Source: Trichoplusia ni (lineage: Eukaryota; Arthropoda; Insecta; Lepidoptera; Noctuidae). From it: DNA of 64,000 nt. The stretch is from positions 1-64,000 of the forward strand of contig NC_039498.1 of NCBI RefSeq assembly GCF_003590095.1, read 5' to 3'. The notes under the pieces are model-generated. The model had not been told where the DNA came from and searched no databases. It worked only from the letters and a program-made list of their open reading frames with translations. A program made the translations under genes and the position numbers. This document shows positions 1-11,082 of the stretch, one piece after another (within the stretch, counting starts at the first letter, position 1; every line of letters starts with the position of its first letter).

Positions 1-23
1 CTCTTGATTCGCGCAAATTGTTA

Positions 24-130
24 AATAATAATAATAATAATAATAAATCTTTATTTAAAGTAACAAGACTCAATGGGTTAGTAACAATATTAATTATTAG
101 TAACAATATTATTATTATAATACTATACAC
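24..130. repeat. AAT microsatellite and AT-rich tail
   Basis: An (AAT)n run at about 25-47 is followed by ATTT and AACAATATTA-type repeats to about 118. Read on the minus strand it is an AATAAAG signal followed by (ATT)n, which resembles the tail of a LINE 3' end, but no coding remnant was recognised next to it. Confidence 0.6.
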
Positions 131-889
131 CCGCAGTCAAAACCTTTGAAATCCGTGAACTTTACATTCGAAGGAATCATCAACCCTGACACCTCCACAC
201 CAGACGATTCCAAAAAATTCCATACACGAAAAAAAAAATCCCTTATTCCTCTCATATCCACATCTGACATTCGGCATCACATTAGATAGGTAGTTAGATA
301 ACAAGATTGATGAGTACTTCATTGTCAATGACCGTGACCTTCGGGACTTGATCGATCGATCGGTTTACATCGATCCGATCGTGTTTTGTTTTCGAATGAG
401 CCTTGCCTGAGAATTTTTGAACTGTCATGGATATTTTTGGAGTTTTATTTAGGTTTTATGGATTTTATGGAGTAGTCAAGGTCATTCGTGATTACTTGAT
501 TTTGAATTGATTGCGTCTTCTACCAGAATGATAATGATGTAAATGTTCGGGATTCTTATTAAGCGCATTCGCGTATCATCACTTATAGGTGGAGGTTATA
601 TAATAACGAAAAAAATATTGTGTAAGAGTTTTGTTTGTAGAAAATGAATCCTTATTTGATTTTTTAATTTGCTTCCACGTAAGTATTTGCTCGTGATAAA
701 CACGTTCGTTATTACGTATTTTTATGGCACTGAATCAATACAAATTAGAAAAAAAAGTAAAAGTTCCATCATTAAACCTCATTACATAATTTGAATCTGT
801 TATTAATGTTCAAGTATCTATATAAGTAAATATTTGCGTCGTCTTTCAGTCTATTAAGTTGATGTTACGTTTATTTACATAACTTGTAA
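131..889. other. Non-coding stretch, nothing recognised
   Basis: AT-rich DNA. The only local structure is a GATC-rich patch at 349-383 in which CGATCGG and CCGATCG form a short inverted repeat around an 11-base spacer. A 63-codon minus-strand frame at 137-328 has no recognisable domain and is probably chance. Confidence 0.6.
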
Positions 890-1007
890 CGAGGCTTGTC
901 AAAGCAGGACTTTTGTCGTTGCGGAAGCGAGACGGCGCTCTACAGGCATATAGCTGTATCTCTCTTTCACGACAGAATAAATCCTCCTTTAAGAGCTTGC
1001 AGTAACC
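890..1007. mobile_element. FB-140 fold-back repeat, copy 1
   Basis: A short imperfect palindrome. The left half contains GCGGAAGCGAGACGGCGCTC and the right half CTGTATCTCTCTTTCACGAC, which pair as a hairpin core. The same layout recurs about 14 times in the window; the best copies are at 18073-18214 and 50119-50245. No open frame. This copy has eroded ends, so its borders are approximate. It is likely a non-autonomous fold-back or MITE-type element. Confidence 0.55.
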
Positions 1008-1817
1008 GCATCGAATAATGCTAGTATTTATGTAAGCACTTCATATCACGACACTTTCTGTAAATAGTTACCTATTATCGCTTGCCTGAGTAAACACATT
1101 ACTCACTGGCCACACACCACAAGTAAAACAATGCGGGTAAACCGACCCGTTGTGGTCGTTATCTAACAATAATGTATAGTTTAATATGTTACAGGTCAAG
1201 CCTACTAAATAGGTCTTGAACCTAAAGTTGCCATATTTTTAGCCCCTTTTTAAGCTTCTTTTTAAATGTCTTGATCCTATTTAGGCTAATGACTCTATGT
1301 AATAACATTTTTAATTACGGTATTGCCATCAGCTACAATTTTTTATAACCCTTTCAAATCTCAAGAGAGCTTCCAATTTCAAAACAAACAAAAGCTACTA
1401 ATGACCTTTCTTCGATAATAAGTTTACATCCAGCCAGTTATACTAAATGAGTGTTCGAATTTCAAATTCAATCTGTGTAGGAGATAGGCTATTAGGATGA
1501 TTATTTTTAGCCGACAGAGAGATTTGATACATCGACATGGCCGTCTATCAAATGAACAACAAAGAAAGCCATAAATTAAAAGTGAAAGCTCACGGAAGCT
1601 AATTGGACAGAAATAAAGTAGTGTTTATATAAACATACGTAATATGTTGGAGCATCTTATTGATATAGGAATGTTTGTTTCTTATTTCAAATTAGGAGCT
1701 CTTTGAAGGATCTCGCTGTAAAGAATTTAAATTTGGAAGGCAGGATATGGAGATGTGTTTTTGTTTGGTTTGCTTTTTTTTCATTAAGTATTTTTAAGAT
1801 GGCTAAATTATTGGATT
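1008..1817. other. Non-coding stretch, nothing recognised
   Basis: AT-rich sequence without a supportable exon, RNA gene or known repeat. Confidence 0.6.
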
Positions 1818-1947
1818 TTTTCTCATCGATCTAACTTAACACTTCCTGAAAATTCTAGTTAAAGCGTGTAATTTAATCGCGGATCTGAATATGTAGATTT
1901 ATCTTATTTTAAACTCTTCGTCCGCAAACGAAATTGCTTGGTTACAT
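1818..1947 (+). repeat. 130-bp direct repeat, left copy (LINE target duplication)
   Basis: Base-for-base identical to 3008-3137. The two copies flank the LINE remnant exactly, so the simplest reading is a target-site duplication made at integration. LINE target duplications are normally about 5-20 bp, so 130 bp is exceptional. Confidence 0.85.
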
Positions 1948-2053
1948 GTGTTTAACGAATTTATTTACTCATAAAGAACAATATACAGTTCACTTATTAA
2001 TGAGCTTAAAAATAGATACAATATTAAAAATAACATTAAGCGATCGAGTAAAT

Positions 2054-2400
2054 CTAATATACATTTTCAAAAATATGTTGCTTTAGTCTTTTTTTAAATA
2101 CAGCAAGTGATTTGCTATCCTTTATAATTATTTGGTAGGCTATTATATAATTGTGCTCCTTCGTATGTTATAGTTTTTTTACCATAGTTAGTTCTGTGTC
2201 GTCGCAATTTAATTTTATTAGTATTTCTCAAACAGTGATGAAATGATTTTTGGTCAAGTTTAATGTCAGATTTTAATTCGCCCGTTATTATCTTTCTCAC
2301 CAATATGCACATAGAGTAAGTATATATTTGTTTAAGATTCGATATTTTTGTATCGCGGTACAGTTTCCGTGTCTCAGTTAACCGGTCATACCTAAATAAA
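2054..2400 (-). pseudogene. C-terminal segment of the LINE reverse transcriptase ORF
   Basis: Contains RYDRLTETRKLYRDTKI, then MCILVRKIITGEL, and the conserved late motif GKKTITYEGAQLYNSLP. A further one-base slip near 2125 separates it from KDSKSLAVFKKRLKQ and the stop at 2054-2056. Confidence 0.8.
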
Positions 2401-2406
2401 GCTTTA

Positions 2407-2745
2407 TTATTTTATTTTGTGATATTTGTAGGTCTTTAAGATTTGACTTAGCAGCACACCCCATATTTCAATTAAGTACTCTAGATGAGATTTCACCATA
2501 GAGTTGTATATGCTCATTCGTACTGCATGAGGAATACATCCTGCCGCTCTTTTTAGTATTCCAGTAAGTGACGAGAGTTTTGATCTTACGTAAGCAATAT
2601 GGTCTTTCCAAGAAAGTTTGTCGTCCAACCGCAGGCCTAGGTACTTTTCTTGGTGTGAGTGTCGAAGAATAGTATTATTTAAGGTCAGTGGAGGGTGCTG
2701 TGAAATCTTTTTGTTTTTAGCTGTAAATAACATATATGTCTTATC
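2407..2745 (-). pseudogene. Reverse transcriptase thumb region of the LINE
   Basis: Frame with MLFTAKNKK, KYLGLRLDDKLSW and HLEYLIEIWG, the post-catalytic region typical of LINE reverse transcriptases. It is joined in another frame to the YADD segment upstream. After IWG a single missing G in a G run shifts the frame: the expected CAAKSNLKDLQISQNK follows one frame over. Confidence 0.85.
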
Positions 2746-2756
2746 TGCATTGACTG

Positions 2757-3007
2757 TTAATAAGTTGTTCTGACACCAGATACTAATTTGTGTAGATCAT
2801 CTTGTGCTCGACTGATTAAGTCTAATAGATTTTCCCCAAAGTAAAATAGGCAAGTATCATCAGCGTACAAAGTTATATGTCCCGCAAGGCCCATTTTGCA
2901 AATATTATTGATATAGATTAAGAAGAGTAATGGGCCTAATACCGAGCCTTGTGGGATTCCACAAGTCACTTTCCTACGACTACTTTGTTGATTTCGATTT
3001 TTACACC
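2757..3007 (-). pseudogene. Reverse transcriptase catalytic segment of the LINE
   Basis: This frame carries the two best-conserved motifs of non-LTR reverse transcriptases, GIPQGSVLGP and YADD. It is open up to the truncation point at 3007, reading RNQQSSRRKVTCG before GIPQG. At the 3' side one missing base near 2782 pushes it into a stop, and the proper continuation (WCQNNLLTV) is in the next frame. Confidence 0.85.
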
Positions 3008-3137
3008 TTTTCTCATCGATCTAACTTAACACTTCCTGAAAATTCTAGTTAAAGCGTGTAATTTAATCGCGGATCTGAATATGTAGATTTATCTTATTTT
3101 AAACTCTTCGTCCGCAAACGAAATTGCTTGGTTACAT
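3008..3137 (+). repeat. 130-bp direct repeat, right copy (LINE target duplication)
   Basis: Identical over all 130 bases to 1818-1947. It abuts the truncated 5' side of the minus-strand LINE at 3007. Confidence 0.85.
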
Positions 3138-3703
3138 TATTACAAGTATAAATCATAACAGCTGTAGTCCCAGCCAAAATCTAAAATTTCATTATGTTCT
3201 GTTAGTTTGAAGTAAACACTTAACAACAAAATTAATAATCACAAAATAATAAAAAAAGAATGTACACTCAATCAATTTACGTCTTAATCCTAGTAGCTTA
3301 CTAGTACATTAAACTTGCATAGTGCAAGAGAAAAAGTAAACTAATCGTTTTAATTATTTAATACTATCTAATCCCATCACGAAATTACGAAAGAGAAATT
3401 ACTAAATTTAAAATTAGAAACAGTTACCAATTTGAATTGTATACTTTCTAGTATTGCAGTCAATGTACTTATAAACAAAAATAATTACCTTTAAAATAAA
3501 TCATAACCAGCCAGCCACTTTTCGCAAATAATAAAGAGTTTTTAATACCGTTTCAATTTCTATAATTTTATTGCAATCGATGTAGTTAAATAGAGAATGT
3601 TAGAATTCCTATTTTGAAACGATAATAATTGATTGATTTATGTTTCGTTTGATCGTCGGATACCTACCTCGATACATATATATAGGATGATGTTTATGAT
3701 TAA
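3138..3703. other. Non-coding stretch, nothing recognised
   Basis: AT-rich DNA between the LINE duplication and the first Helitron. No exon or repeat could be supported. Confidence 0.6.
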
Positions 3704-3955
3704 CTAGCTGTTGCTCGCGACTTCGTCCGCGTGTTCAGAAGATAAAGTTACGATTTATACCTACCCTGTTTTTCCACATTTTCCATTGTATCTTCGCTCC
3801 TATTAGTCGCAGCGTGATAGTTTATATCCCAAAACCTTCCACAGTGAATGGTCTATTCAATACAAAATACAATATTTTTTCAATTTGAACCAATAGTTCC
3901 TGAGATTAGCGCGTTCAAACAAACAGACTCTTCAGCTTTATATATTAAGTATAGA
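3704..3955 (-). mobile_element. Non-autonomous Helitron, copy A
   Basis: Read on the minus strand it begins with TC (TCTATACTTAATATATAAAG) and ends in CTAG after a hairpin made of CGCG...CGCG (CGCGGACGAAGTCGCG) followed by AGCAACAGCTAG. The flanking host bases are A and T, and there is no target duplication, as expected for Helitrons, which insert between A and T. The body is about 250 bp with no coding capacity. Copies B (27210-27478) and C (39482-39743) share it end to end. Such short Helitrons are widespread in Lepidoptera and depend on a Rep/helicase protein encoded elsewhere. Confidence 0.8.
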
Positions 3956-4388
3956 TTACTTAGAAAAAGTTGTGTTCTCCGTAAAATTGGTAGTGTATCG
4001 ACATAATGAATTTAATGGTAGTCGATGGACATAATGGACATTCCGATTGACATTTTTATCTGTTCATCTCTGATCTTTCCTTCATCTTATAGATTTATTA
4101 CAGTCTCAATTGCACCGATATGTCGCAATTTCTTTGATAAAAATCAATTCTTGTTCCCTATTTGACACGCTGTTGACATGAAACACGACAAATTCAAAAT
4201 CATTGACTGAAATCAAGCGATCAGTCAATGTTTTTAAAAATTTGTTCAATTTAGAATGACTCAACAAAATATAGAGTTAAGAGATAGAGATACTTGATTA
4301 GAGTTCCTCTCTATATATTTTACTAGAATTTTTTACTAGAAATCACGAAATGAATTTAGTTTGTAGTGATTTAATCACACTAATAAAC
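3956..4388. other. Non-coding stretch, nothing recognised
   Basis: AT-rich, no supportable feature. Confidence 0.55.
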
Positions 4389-4568
4389 TCGTGAGTGGGT
4401 TCGCATGTGTGTATAAGTTTGTAACCTCTTCAGCCAACTAAACGGCTGGACCGATTTCGATGAAATTTGGCTTGGATACACCTTGGATTATCTCATAGGC
4501 AACTTTGTTAAAGGACATGCTTTTGCAGCTATAACCGACATCCCGGTGCAGCCGCGATTAACAGCTAT
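4389..4568 (+). mobile_element. Degenerate Helitron-like repeat
   Basis: Carries the body motif CTGGACCGATTTCGATGAAA typical of lepidopteran non-autonomous Helitron families. It ends with CAGCCGCGATTAACAGCTAT, a decayed version of the usual ...CGCGGGCAACAGCTAG terminus (CTAG mutated to CTAT). The 5' end is uncertain. No coding capacity. Confidence 0.5.
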
Positions 4569-5943
4569 TTAATACTAAACCTTGCGGTTTGCCGCTGTTA
4601 TATAACGACACGCTATCTCTCTCACACTAATGAGTAAAGTAGCAACAGATATGCTCATGAATACTTTCAATACTTGATTTATTTGAATATTATTTGGTAA
4701 GATCTCACGACTCTCCTTCATTCAATGTGACTGACTCTACTCTTTCCCACAACATATTAACTACTATTATTTATGTTACATCCTAGAACATTTGCATGTA
4801 TCACTAATTACTAACTCGACCCATCTAAGTAGAAAGCCTCATGATATTAGTTACTTGCTCTATTTACATTTGTACCACATTAAAGGGAAAACACCCGTAC
4901 GAACCGGTCATCACTATAAAGGTAGTCACAGAAGGTCTATTCTTAACAATTGGAGGTCTTTGAAGAAAGAGGTTATATTGTAAAGTTATTTTTCTTTTTA
5001 TATTGATTATTGGCCTGAAGGTCTGAAACCTTTTGTATGACAAAGCATTATGTACGGTCAAAAAATAAGAAGCAAAATTAATGAATGTTGAAATCGAATT
5101 AGTGCTTACTAGCATGCTGACATACTGACTTAATGTCAAATGCATCTTTATTGGTTTAAGTCTCGTTGATGTCATTAAAATATACACTTCTTTAAGCTAT
5201 TTTTTGCAAATATAAAATAACGTCATCACGTCAGGAATAGTTAAACTTTTATAAATCAAGTCAATTTTTCATATCTTATTTTTTCTTATATAAAAATGCC
5301 TTGAAGACCGTAATGATATTGTACCTTCTGCCTCCAAACGTTTAATGTACTGTCATCGTATTGGCTAATAGGTACCACTTGTCCGTCGTATGAGCACGCG
5401 CAGGTGCGGCGCCGCGCCGTCTACCGGATGGATGAGTTTCATGCAATTTTACTTTTATGTATGGAAATAAGTATGTTAAGTATCAATTAATTCTTCAACT
5501 CACTAATTTACGTGATTTAGCATCATATTGACATTGTTGTGTAATGATTCATATATGTTGATGTTGTGTAAGTTTTTTTATGATGGGTTTGAGTATTCTT
5601 TTATAATGTAATTGGTGAACTTTAATTATGAATGTTTTTGTTGAGATTAATCTTTTTTTATTAAGCAATAGTTCTTATAACACAAATAAATATAAAAGGA
5701 AGTACGTAATGATAGAAAGACTCCACAATCCCCGCACATATATTTACAATGTGTCATACCTCATCTTTAGGATAGATAGATATCAGATATACATTATAGA
5801 TTTTCTTTTTTCAGATCAGGCAGTTATTACCCCAGTCAAAATGTAAATAATATTAGTAAATACTAGAAGATAATGCTTAATCATACAATTTAAATAAATC
5901 GTTAAGCCTGTAATTAACAACTAGATACACTAAACATTTAGTT
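4569..5943. other. Non-coding stretch with one GC-rich patch
   Basis: Open frames of 60-107 codons on both strands overlap each other and show no domain. At 5393-5432 there is a local CpG-rich patch (CGCGCAGGTGCGGCGCCGCG) that stands out from the AT-rich surroundings; no gene start could be linked to it. Confidence 0.5.
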
Positions 5944-5984
5944 TAATCCTCACACATAATATTTTGTATTATGTGTCAGGATTA
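5944..5984. repeat. Strong 18-bp stem-loop
   Basis: TAATCCTCACACATAATA and TATTATGTGTCAGGATTA pair over 18 bp with one mismatch around a 5-base loop (TTTTG). No known repeat was recognised around it. Confidence 0.8.
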
Positions 5985-8009
5985 CCACAGATCACCACAG
6001 ACAATCCATCACCAAGTTTTAATTACAATCAAAAATATTCATGAATGTTTCAATGTCTATATTGTCTATTGAATGCCCACGCGACGTTACATGAAGATCC
6101 TACTCAGTCGTGCAAGTTGTAGTGATGTAACGAATATATTCGTAATACGTTACTGACGTACCCGTACGGATACTACAATACTATTATTATATTTATATCT
6201 CTTTTCGAGAAGAGACCCAGTCTTTTTTAAAGGCGTGCATGGGGACACAGTTCATGCAGAGGCCTTGTTGAAAACTTCAATCTAAAATGTGATGGGCATC
6301 TACTAGGGATCATTCACTTTCGCTCTATTGGAGAACGGACATGAAGATTCCAAAGTAGATGCAAAACTACTGCTAGTATGTGTGTCAAAGAATGTGTAAT
6401 TCTTTACACATTGTCTTCTTTACACATTCGTGTGTCTATATGAATTTCTAAATAATAATAAAATACTTCTAAAATACTCTGTTATTTGAATAATACAGAG
6501 TAACAGATACGATATTATAACAGATAGGTACAATGCAGTGAATATATTCAATATTAGGAATAAGAAAATATTACATCTCTAGCCTGTTACCAGATGCCAG
6601 TTGCCAGTGTTGCCACATTCAAAGATCAACAATAGGTAATAACTTAGGCGGTGGACCTAACAATCGTTGCGTAGGCTAGTTGATGGCACTTAATATGTGA
6701 CCTAGGTTCTATGAAGACAGGTATTACATAAACACTAACTTTGATTTGTTGAAGATGATTTCAATATTCAAACATTTTGAATGTATTTTTGAAATTTGAA
6801 AGAACATAGATTTTGTGTTTTTTTATGACGAGGGTTTTTGTATCTATTCAATTTTTACACGAACTGACCCGGTGTATTTTGATTATTTTTGAACTTATGA
6901 TTTAATTAATCACTAGGTATAGGAAAATTACGATGAAGGATTAACTTTTAAAACAAGTTTTAAAGGCGGGAACTTCCTACTCAACATGTAGAAAAGCTTA
7001 TGACGTCATTTCCTGAAGAGTCGTTGTCTATCACTATCCCTTGAACAGGAATATCCTAAGGAAAAATAATATTACCAACGAAAGTGTCCTATAACGTCAC
7101 TGTTGACGTAGTTCGATATTCGCATCAAATCCAATATTAAAATATGTTTAATGTCACATTATCATTGTACAGTAAAACTTAATATTCTATGGCTTTGTTA
7201 CTGTGTAAAAAAAATCGGTATTCATTTATTAAAACACAGCAAAATAGGTCCACACAATTAACCTACAATTACAATAAGACTGCAACGAATCAAATACTTA
7301 ATTTCATTCAGTTTACACGTAAACAAACGAAATAAACGTTTATATTACATAATTATAATATCAGATTATAATCAATGTACCAATAATTACTTGTTCCTTA
7401 TCTAACAAATACAGAAATGTACAAGAATGTATGAAAGTTCATTGGCCGTGATCGGCACACATGTCTGATCGATTTAATTGCCAATCAATAATATTAAGTA
7501 TCGCCAATAGTTGAGTAGCGACAATTACACAGAGTTTAGGTGAAGCGAACTGTTGTCGGTGGGGAAAGAGATTTTAACTTATTTTTTATATCGTATCTCG
7601 TCTCTCACGTATATTTTGTATAGTTTTGTCTATCATTGAATAGTAAAGCATCAAAACAAAACATAAATTATAAATCCATGAGAATTAACGTCGGAATACA
7701 GCACATTTTTTTTAAGACTGTTATTAAAAATTATGAAGGTGAGTAGTCGACACAAAAAATTGTTTTAGTTTATATGCTTTTACCTTTTATTATTTTATTA
7801 TAACAGGAAAAACTAATAACTGACGCACTAACGTCAATTCATATTAAACCTAAAGCCTTGAACACAGTTCACAAACCTCACACCACAGGAACATTATTAA
7901 AATAAACGAAGGCCGACAATGAACCGTTCACCTCAGATAGTAAAATCAATGACGCATTCCGTCGGCACGCCTACAAAGGCTTGCAGTTTTGATAATAATG
8001 TGATGTGCA
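5985..8009. other. Non-coding stretch, minor palindromes only
   Basis: AT-rich. Contains a 12-bp palindrome CGAATATATTCG at 6131-6142 and a loose inverted pair GAATGTGTAA / TTACACATTC within 6385-6433. No exon, RNA gene or recognisable transposon. Confidence 0.55.
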
Positions 8010-8135
8010 GGGGCCTACTACCAACTCCTAAACTAACTTTTAATAAGTGGGAAAGAGACGCCGCTCTATATTGTGTATCTTGCTATCTCGCTCTTACAAC
8101 GGCAGTTTTACTGTAAGAGCTTGTAATAGCCCTCT
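8010..8135. mobile_element. FB-140 fold-back repeat, copy 2
   Basis: Starts with GGGGCCTACTACCAACTCCT, carries GGGAAAGAGACGCCGCTCTA and the pairing half CTTGCTATCTCGCTCTTACA, and ends near TTGTAATAGCCCTC. The two halves fold back on each other like the other copies. Confidence 0.65.
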
Positions 8136-8399
8136 TGGCCTTACCCGCTAAGGAGTTTTGGAGGGAACGGAGTGGGCGATCACTTTGGATACCTGACTCA
8201 TTCCAAGGTGCAATCATTGATGCTATTTATTTTAATGATTTATCGTATGTTATCGTGATTAGTGTATTGTTTTTGTGATTGATAGAAATATTTATAGCTA
8301 ACTTCGTAGGTCGTGATTATGTTATAAGACCTCATTTTCAAATCGTGTATATGAAGTAAAGTTATCTGATTTTGTGTTCCTCACGAGATTCTAAAGCTA

Positions 8400-8584
8400 G
8401 GTTACAAGGGTATGCGTATGAGGGATTGCAACGCATTGCCATAAACCGACACAAAATCGCGGATGACGTAGCACGGCGGTTCAGGTTTAGTCAGTAAAAG
8501 TGACACTATCCATTTCCACCCCCGAGGGAGTGGGTGTCCATGAGGATTCCCCCGCCTTACCGAAGACAAAAAAAAGGTAACAAG
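8400..8584 (+). mobile_element. SINE-like retrotransposed repeat with degraded target duplication, copy 1
   Basis: The body at 8409-8575 shares GATTGCAACGCATTGCC, CACGGCGGTTCAGGTTTAGT and TGGGTGTCCATGAGGATT with the copy at 10250-10379 and ends in an A run. Flanks are GGTTACAAG (8400-8408) and GGTAACAAG (8576-8584), a likely 9-bp target duplication with one mismatch. The A tail and short duplication indicate reverse-transcriptase-mediated insertion. No ORF of its own; a 78-codon minus frame over it is a shadow. Confidence 0.7.
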
Positions 8585-9808
8585 TTTATGATAGCTATCA
8601 AAAAGTTTAATCATTAAGTTTTTCAACTTTACCTCCAAGAATTAATAAAAAAATAATTTTACATGCTGCAGTGTGACAGATTTGTCATTACGCTTGTTTT
8701 TCATGATACAACTACGGTCACTACTTAATCTTAAAAAAAGCCAATTTGTAACAACAAACTAATAAATACTTCTGACATAAGATTACGTTTAAATATGAAA
8801 TAATCTCATAACTCGTCCACTTAAAGAAAACTATTTAAACTGAGTCACATGCAATGCAGTAAAACATTAACGGAATGCAGAACAATTGCGTATAACACGG
8901 TAACAAACTTAATTGCCTTATTAACTAACTCGAATTCCATACATACTAACTAAATTGTCCTAAAACTGTCTGTTTCCAAAACAAATGGCATTTTAAAAGT
9001 GTAGCAGTTCGGGTGTTCTCAAATCGTGTATGTATAAATTCTTAAAGGAAATATTAATGTATATTAAAGTATTCATATTAAAACATAATAATTTAATATA
9101 TATTATGTAGTAATTGTATGTATTACGCAATAAAACTTTGCGAAAAATTTAAAAGATCAAAACCTACTAAAAAAGAATTCCAATTATGGAATACTTTTAA
9201 AAATAGAACACACTTCAACAATTTTAAGAAGCCATTATCTCTTATAACTAGTGTATCGTTCGATTTACAAAGCGATTTAAATAAAAAACGAAATTAAACT
9301 GAGTCTTGTAAACAAATGAATTCAATTAATTGTAACTATTAATTTAGCAGCTGTTAGTCTGTTAATCTTGATCCGTTATTATTATTTTTTTCTTTTAGCT
9401 GAGTTTCTTCCGCCTAGGATTTACATCCTTTGCGGAAATATGCTATTGTGTATATTGTTTCTATGATAAAACAAGGTCGAGGATTTTTACTAACACGACA
9501 TGTTATTGTATATTTAATACTTCTAAGTTTTTAAATTTGAGTTTTTAATTCGGCGAATATTATAAATTGGCGTTTGCAAACAATATAAGTGCAAGTATAA
9601 TGTTGATATTTATAAATGAGTTCGTAATAAGATTGTCATTAACATCCTTAAAAATAAAACCTTCACAATTAATTACTTTTGCGCAAATTCGTTTTTAATA
9701 GTCATTTTTTTGCGTTGTCGTTTCAGACATTTTTACAATTTTTGGAATTTTTTGGTACTCACAATTTACTTAAAGAAATAACTTAGTAAATCAATCAATC
9801 ATCAATTG
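8585..9808. other. Non-coding stretch, nothing recognised
   Basis: Very AT-rich, notably at 9050-9120. No supportable feature. Confidence 0.6.
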
Positions 9809-9940
9809 TGGGACCAGAGGTCCTATCACGGTTAAGTAAGGCCGTCGCAGTTGTAGAAGCAAGACGGTGTTTCTTTGCGTAGAGCGCCATCTCACTCTTA
9901 CAACTAAAACAGTTTTAGAGAGGTAGTGGTAGTGCTCTGG
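9809..9940. mobile_element. FB-140 fold-back repeat, copy 3
   Basis: GTGGGACCAGAGGTCCTATC leads into GTTGTAGAAGCAAGACGG. The second half GAGCGCCATCTCACTCTTAC is its near complement, and the end GAGGTAGTGGTAGTGCTCT mirrors the start. Confidence 0.6.
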
Positions 9941-10236
9941 TTCATGTATGGTTAGCATCAAAAGTCTACAAGCAAAGTAAGATTTATAAACTTTCATAAA
10001 TGTTTAGCGATCTCTTAAGCAAAGTCAGATTTACAATCCATCATAAATGTTCAGCCGTCTCTACAATATTGTCGTTCATGAAGTTTTTAGCAGAGTACCT
10101 GTGTTTCCGATAGTTTGTGTTGTTACATTTGATTATAAGTGCGAGTTAAATAAATCTACTTGTAACGACGTGTGCATTGGCAAGTGATCGCCAGTCGTCA
10201 GCTCAAGTAATACTTGTAAGTGCTGCGTTTGCAGTA

Positions 10237-10392
10237 GGAGGGTCAATGTTATATGAAGGATTGCAACGCATTGCCGTAGCACGGCGGTTCAGGTTTAGTC
10301 AGTAAAAGTCTGAAACTACCCCTTTATCTCCCCCGAGGGACTGGGTGTCCATGAGGATTGCCCCGACTTAACAAAAAAAGGAGGGTCAATGT
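10237..10392 (+). mobile_element. SINE-like retrotransposed repeat with 13-bp target duplication, copy 2
   Basis: GGAGGGTCAATGT occurs exactly at 10237-10249 and again at 10380-10392, flanking a 130-bp body that ends in seven A residues. The body matches 8409-8575 but lacks about 30 bases between GCATTGCC and GTAGCACGG that the first copy has. Both copies start at nearly the same place (TATGARGGATTGC), which favours a SINE with a defined 5' end over random truncation of a LINE. Confidence 0.8.
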
Positions 10393-10926
10393 CGCTGACC
10401 GTACCGCGGTAACATGCGCGTGCGCAGCCGTGAGAACGATCCTCACGTGCGGCCCTCAAGGTTGCGCTGAACAAATTAATTGTTTACCACAATCCGTTCT
10501 TTATAGTGTGTACTTTGTTAAATAAATTGTATGTAGTTAGGATAATATATATTCATACTGAATTTAATTGTATTCATTTTGAATGAACTTTTGTTATAGC
10601 GCTACATGTAGTATTTAAGTTTAATTCAAGTTCAGTGACATAAAAGAAGGTTGAAGGGCTCTGTCATTATTAAACGGACTCTTTTCTAACTAATCTTTTT
10701 AGAATTGCTGTGGTGCTTTAGTGCAATACACGCCCTCTGTAAAGAACGATGTACATTTTTAACCATCGGTATACGGCAACCAAATTTCTATATAATATAC
10801 TATTTTATATTTGGATTCATATATATGCACCAAAACATTATTACATACATATGTATTTGTTTGAATATCGTCAAGTATTCCATTCAGTGTTCAGGTGCAT
10901 ATTAATATTATCTTAATATATATAAA
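10393..10926. other. Non-coding stretch with CpG-rich start
   Basis: At 10393-10470 the sequence is CpG-rich (ACATGCGCGTGCGCAGCCGT, CCTCACGTGCGGCCCTC) and then becomes AT-rich. No open frame or known repeat explains the rich patch. Confidence 0.45.
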
Positions 10927-11082
10927 TCTCGTGTCACAATGTTTGTCCTCAATGGACTCCTAAACCACTTAACCGATTATAATAAAATTCGCACACCATG
11001 TGCAGTTCGATCCAACTTGAGAGATAGGATAGTTTAAATCTCAAGTTATAATCGCAATTTCTTCTAACCACGCGGACGATAG
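10927..11082 (+). mobile_element. Degenerate non-autonomous Helitron, second subfamily
   Basis: Begins A|TCTCGTGTCACAATGTTTGTC and carries CTTAACCGATTATAATAAAA and CTTGAGAGATAGGATAGTTT, hallmarks of an abundant lepidopteran Helitron-type repeat. It ends CCACGCGGACGATAG|T, which looks like the standard hairpin and CTAG end with the second half of the hairpin deleted. Confidence 0.6.

Larger units (their letters stand above)
1948..3007 (-). mobile_element. 5'-truncated non-LTR retrotransposon (LINE), reverse transcriptase remnant
   Basis: On the minus strand the sequence enters inside a reverse transcriptase domain and runs to a 3' UTR of about 106 bp. Visible landmarks in order are CGIPQGSVLGPLLFLIY (near 2940), the catalytic LYADDT (near 2860), NNLLTVNADKTYMLF (near 2750), KYLGLRLDDKLSWKDHI (near 2620), HLEYLIEIWG (near 2470), and the C-terminal GKKTITYEGAQLYNSLP (near 2160). 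The last coding frame ends with KDSKSLAVFKKRL and a stop at 2054-2056. The frame changes four times, near 2782, 2465, 2400 and 2125, each time by one base and mostly in homopolymers. Endonuclease, ORF1 and the N-terminal part of the reverse transcriptase are absent. Motif style suggests the Jockey/CR1/L2-like group, but the clade is not certain. The element is not capable of moving on its own. Confidence 0.9.
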
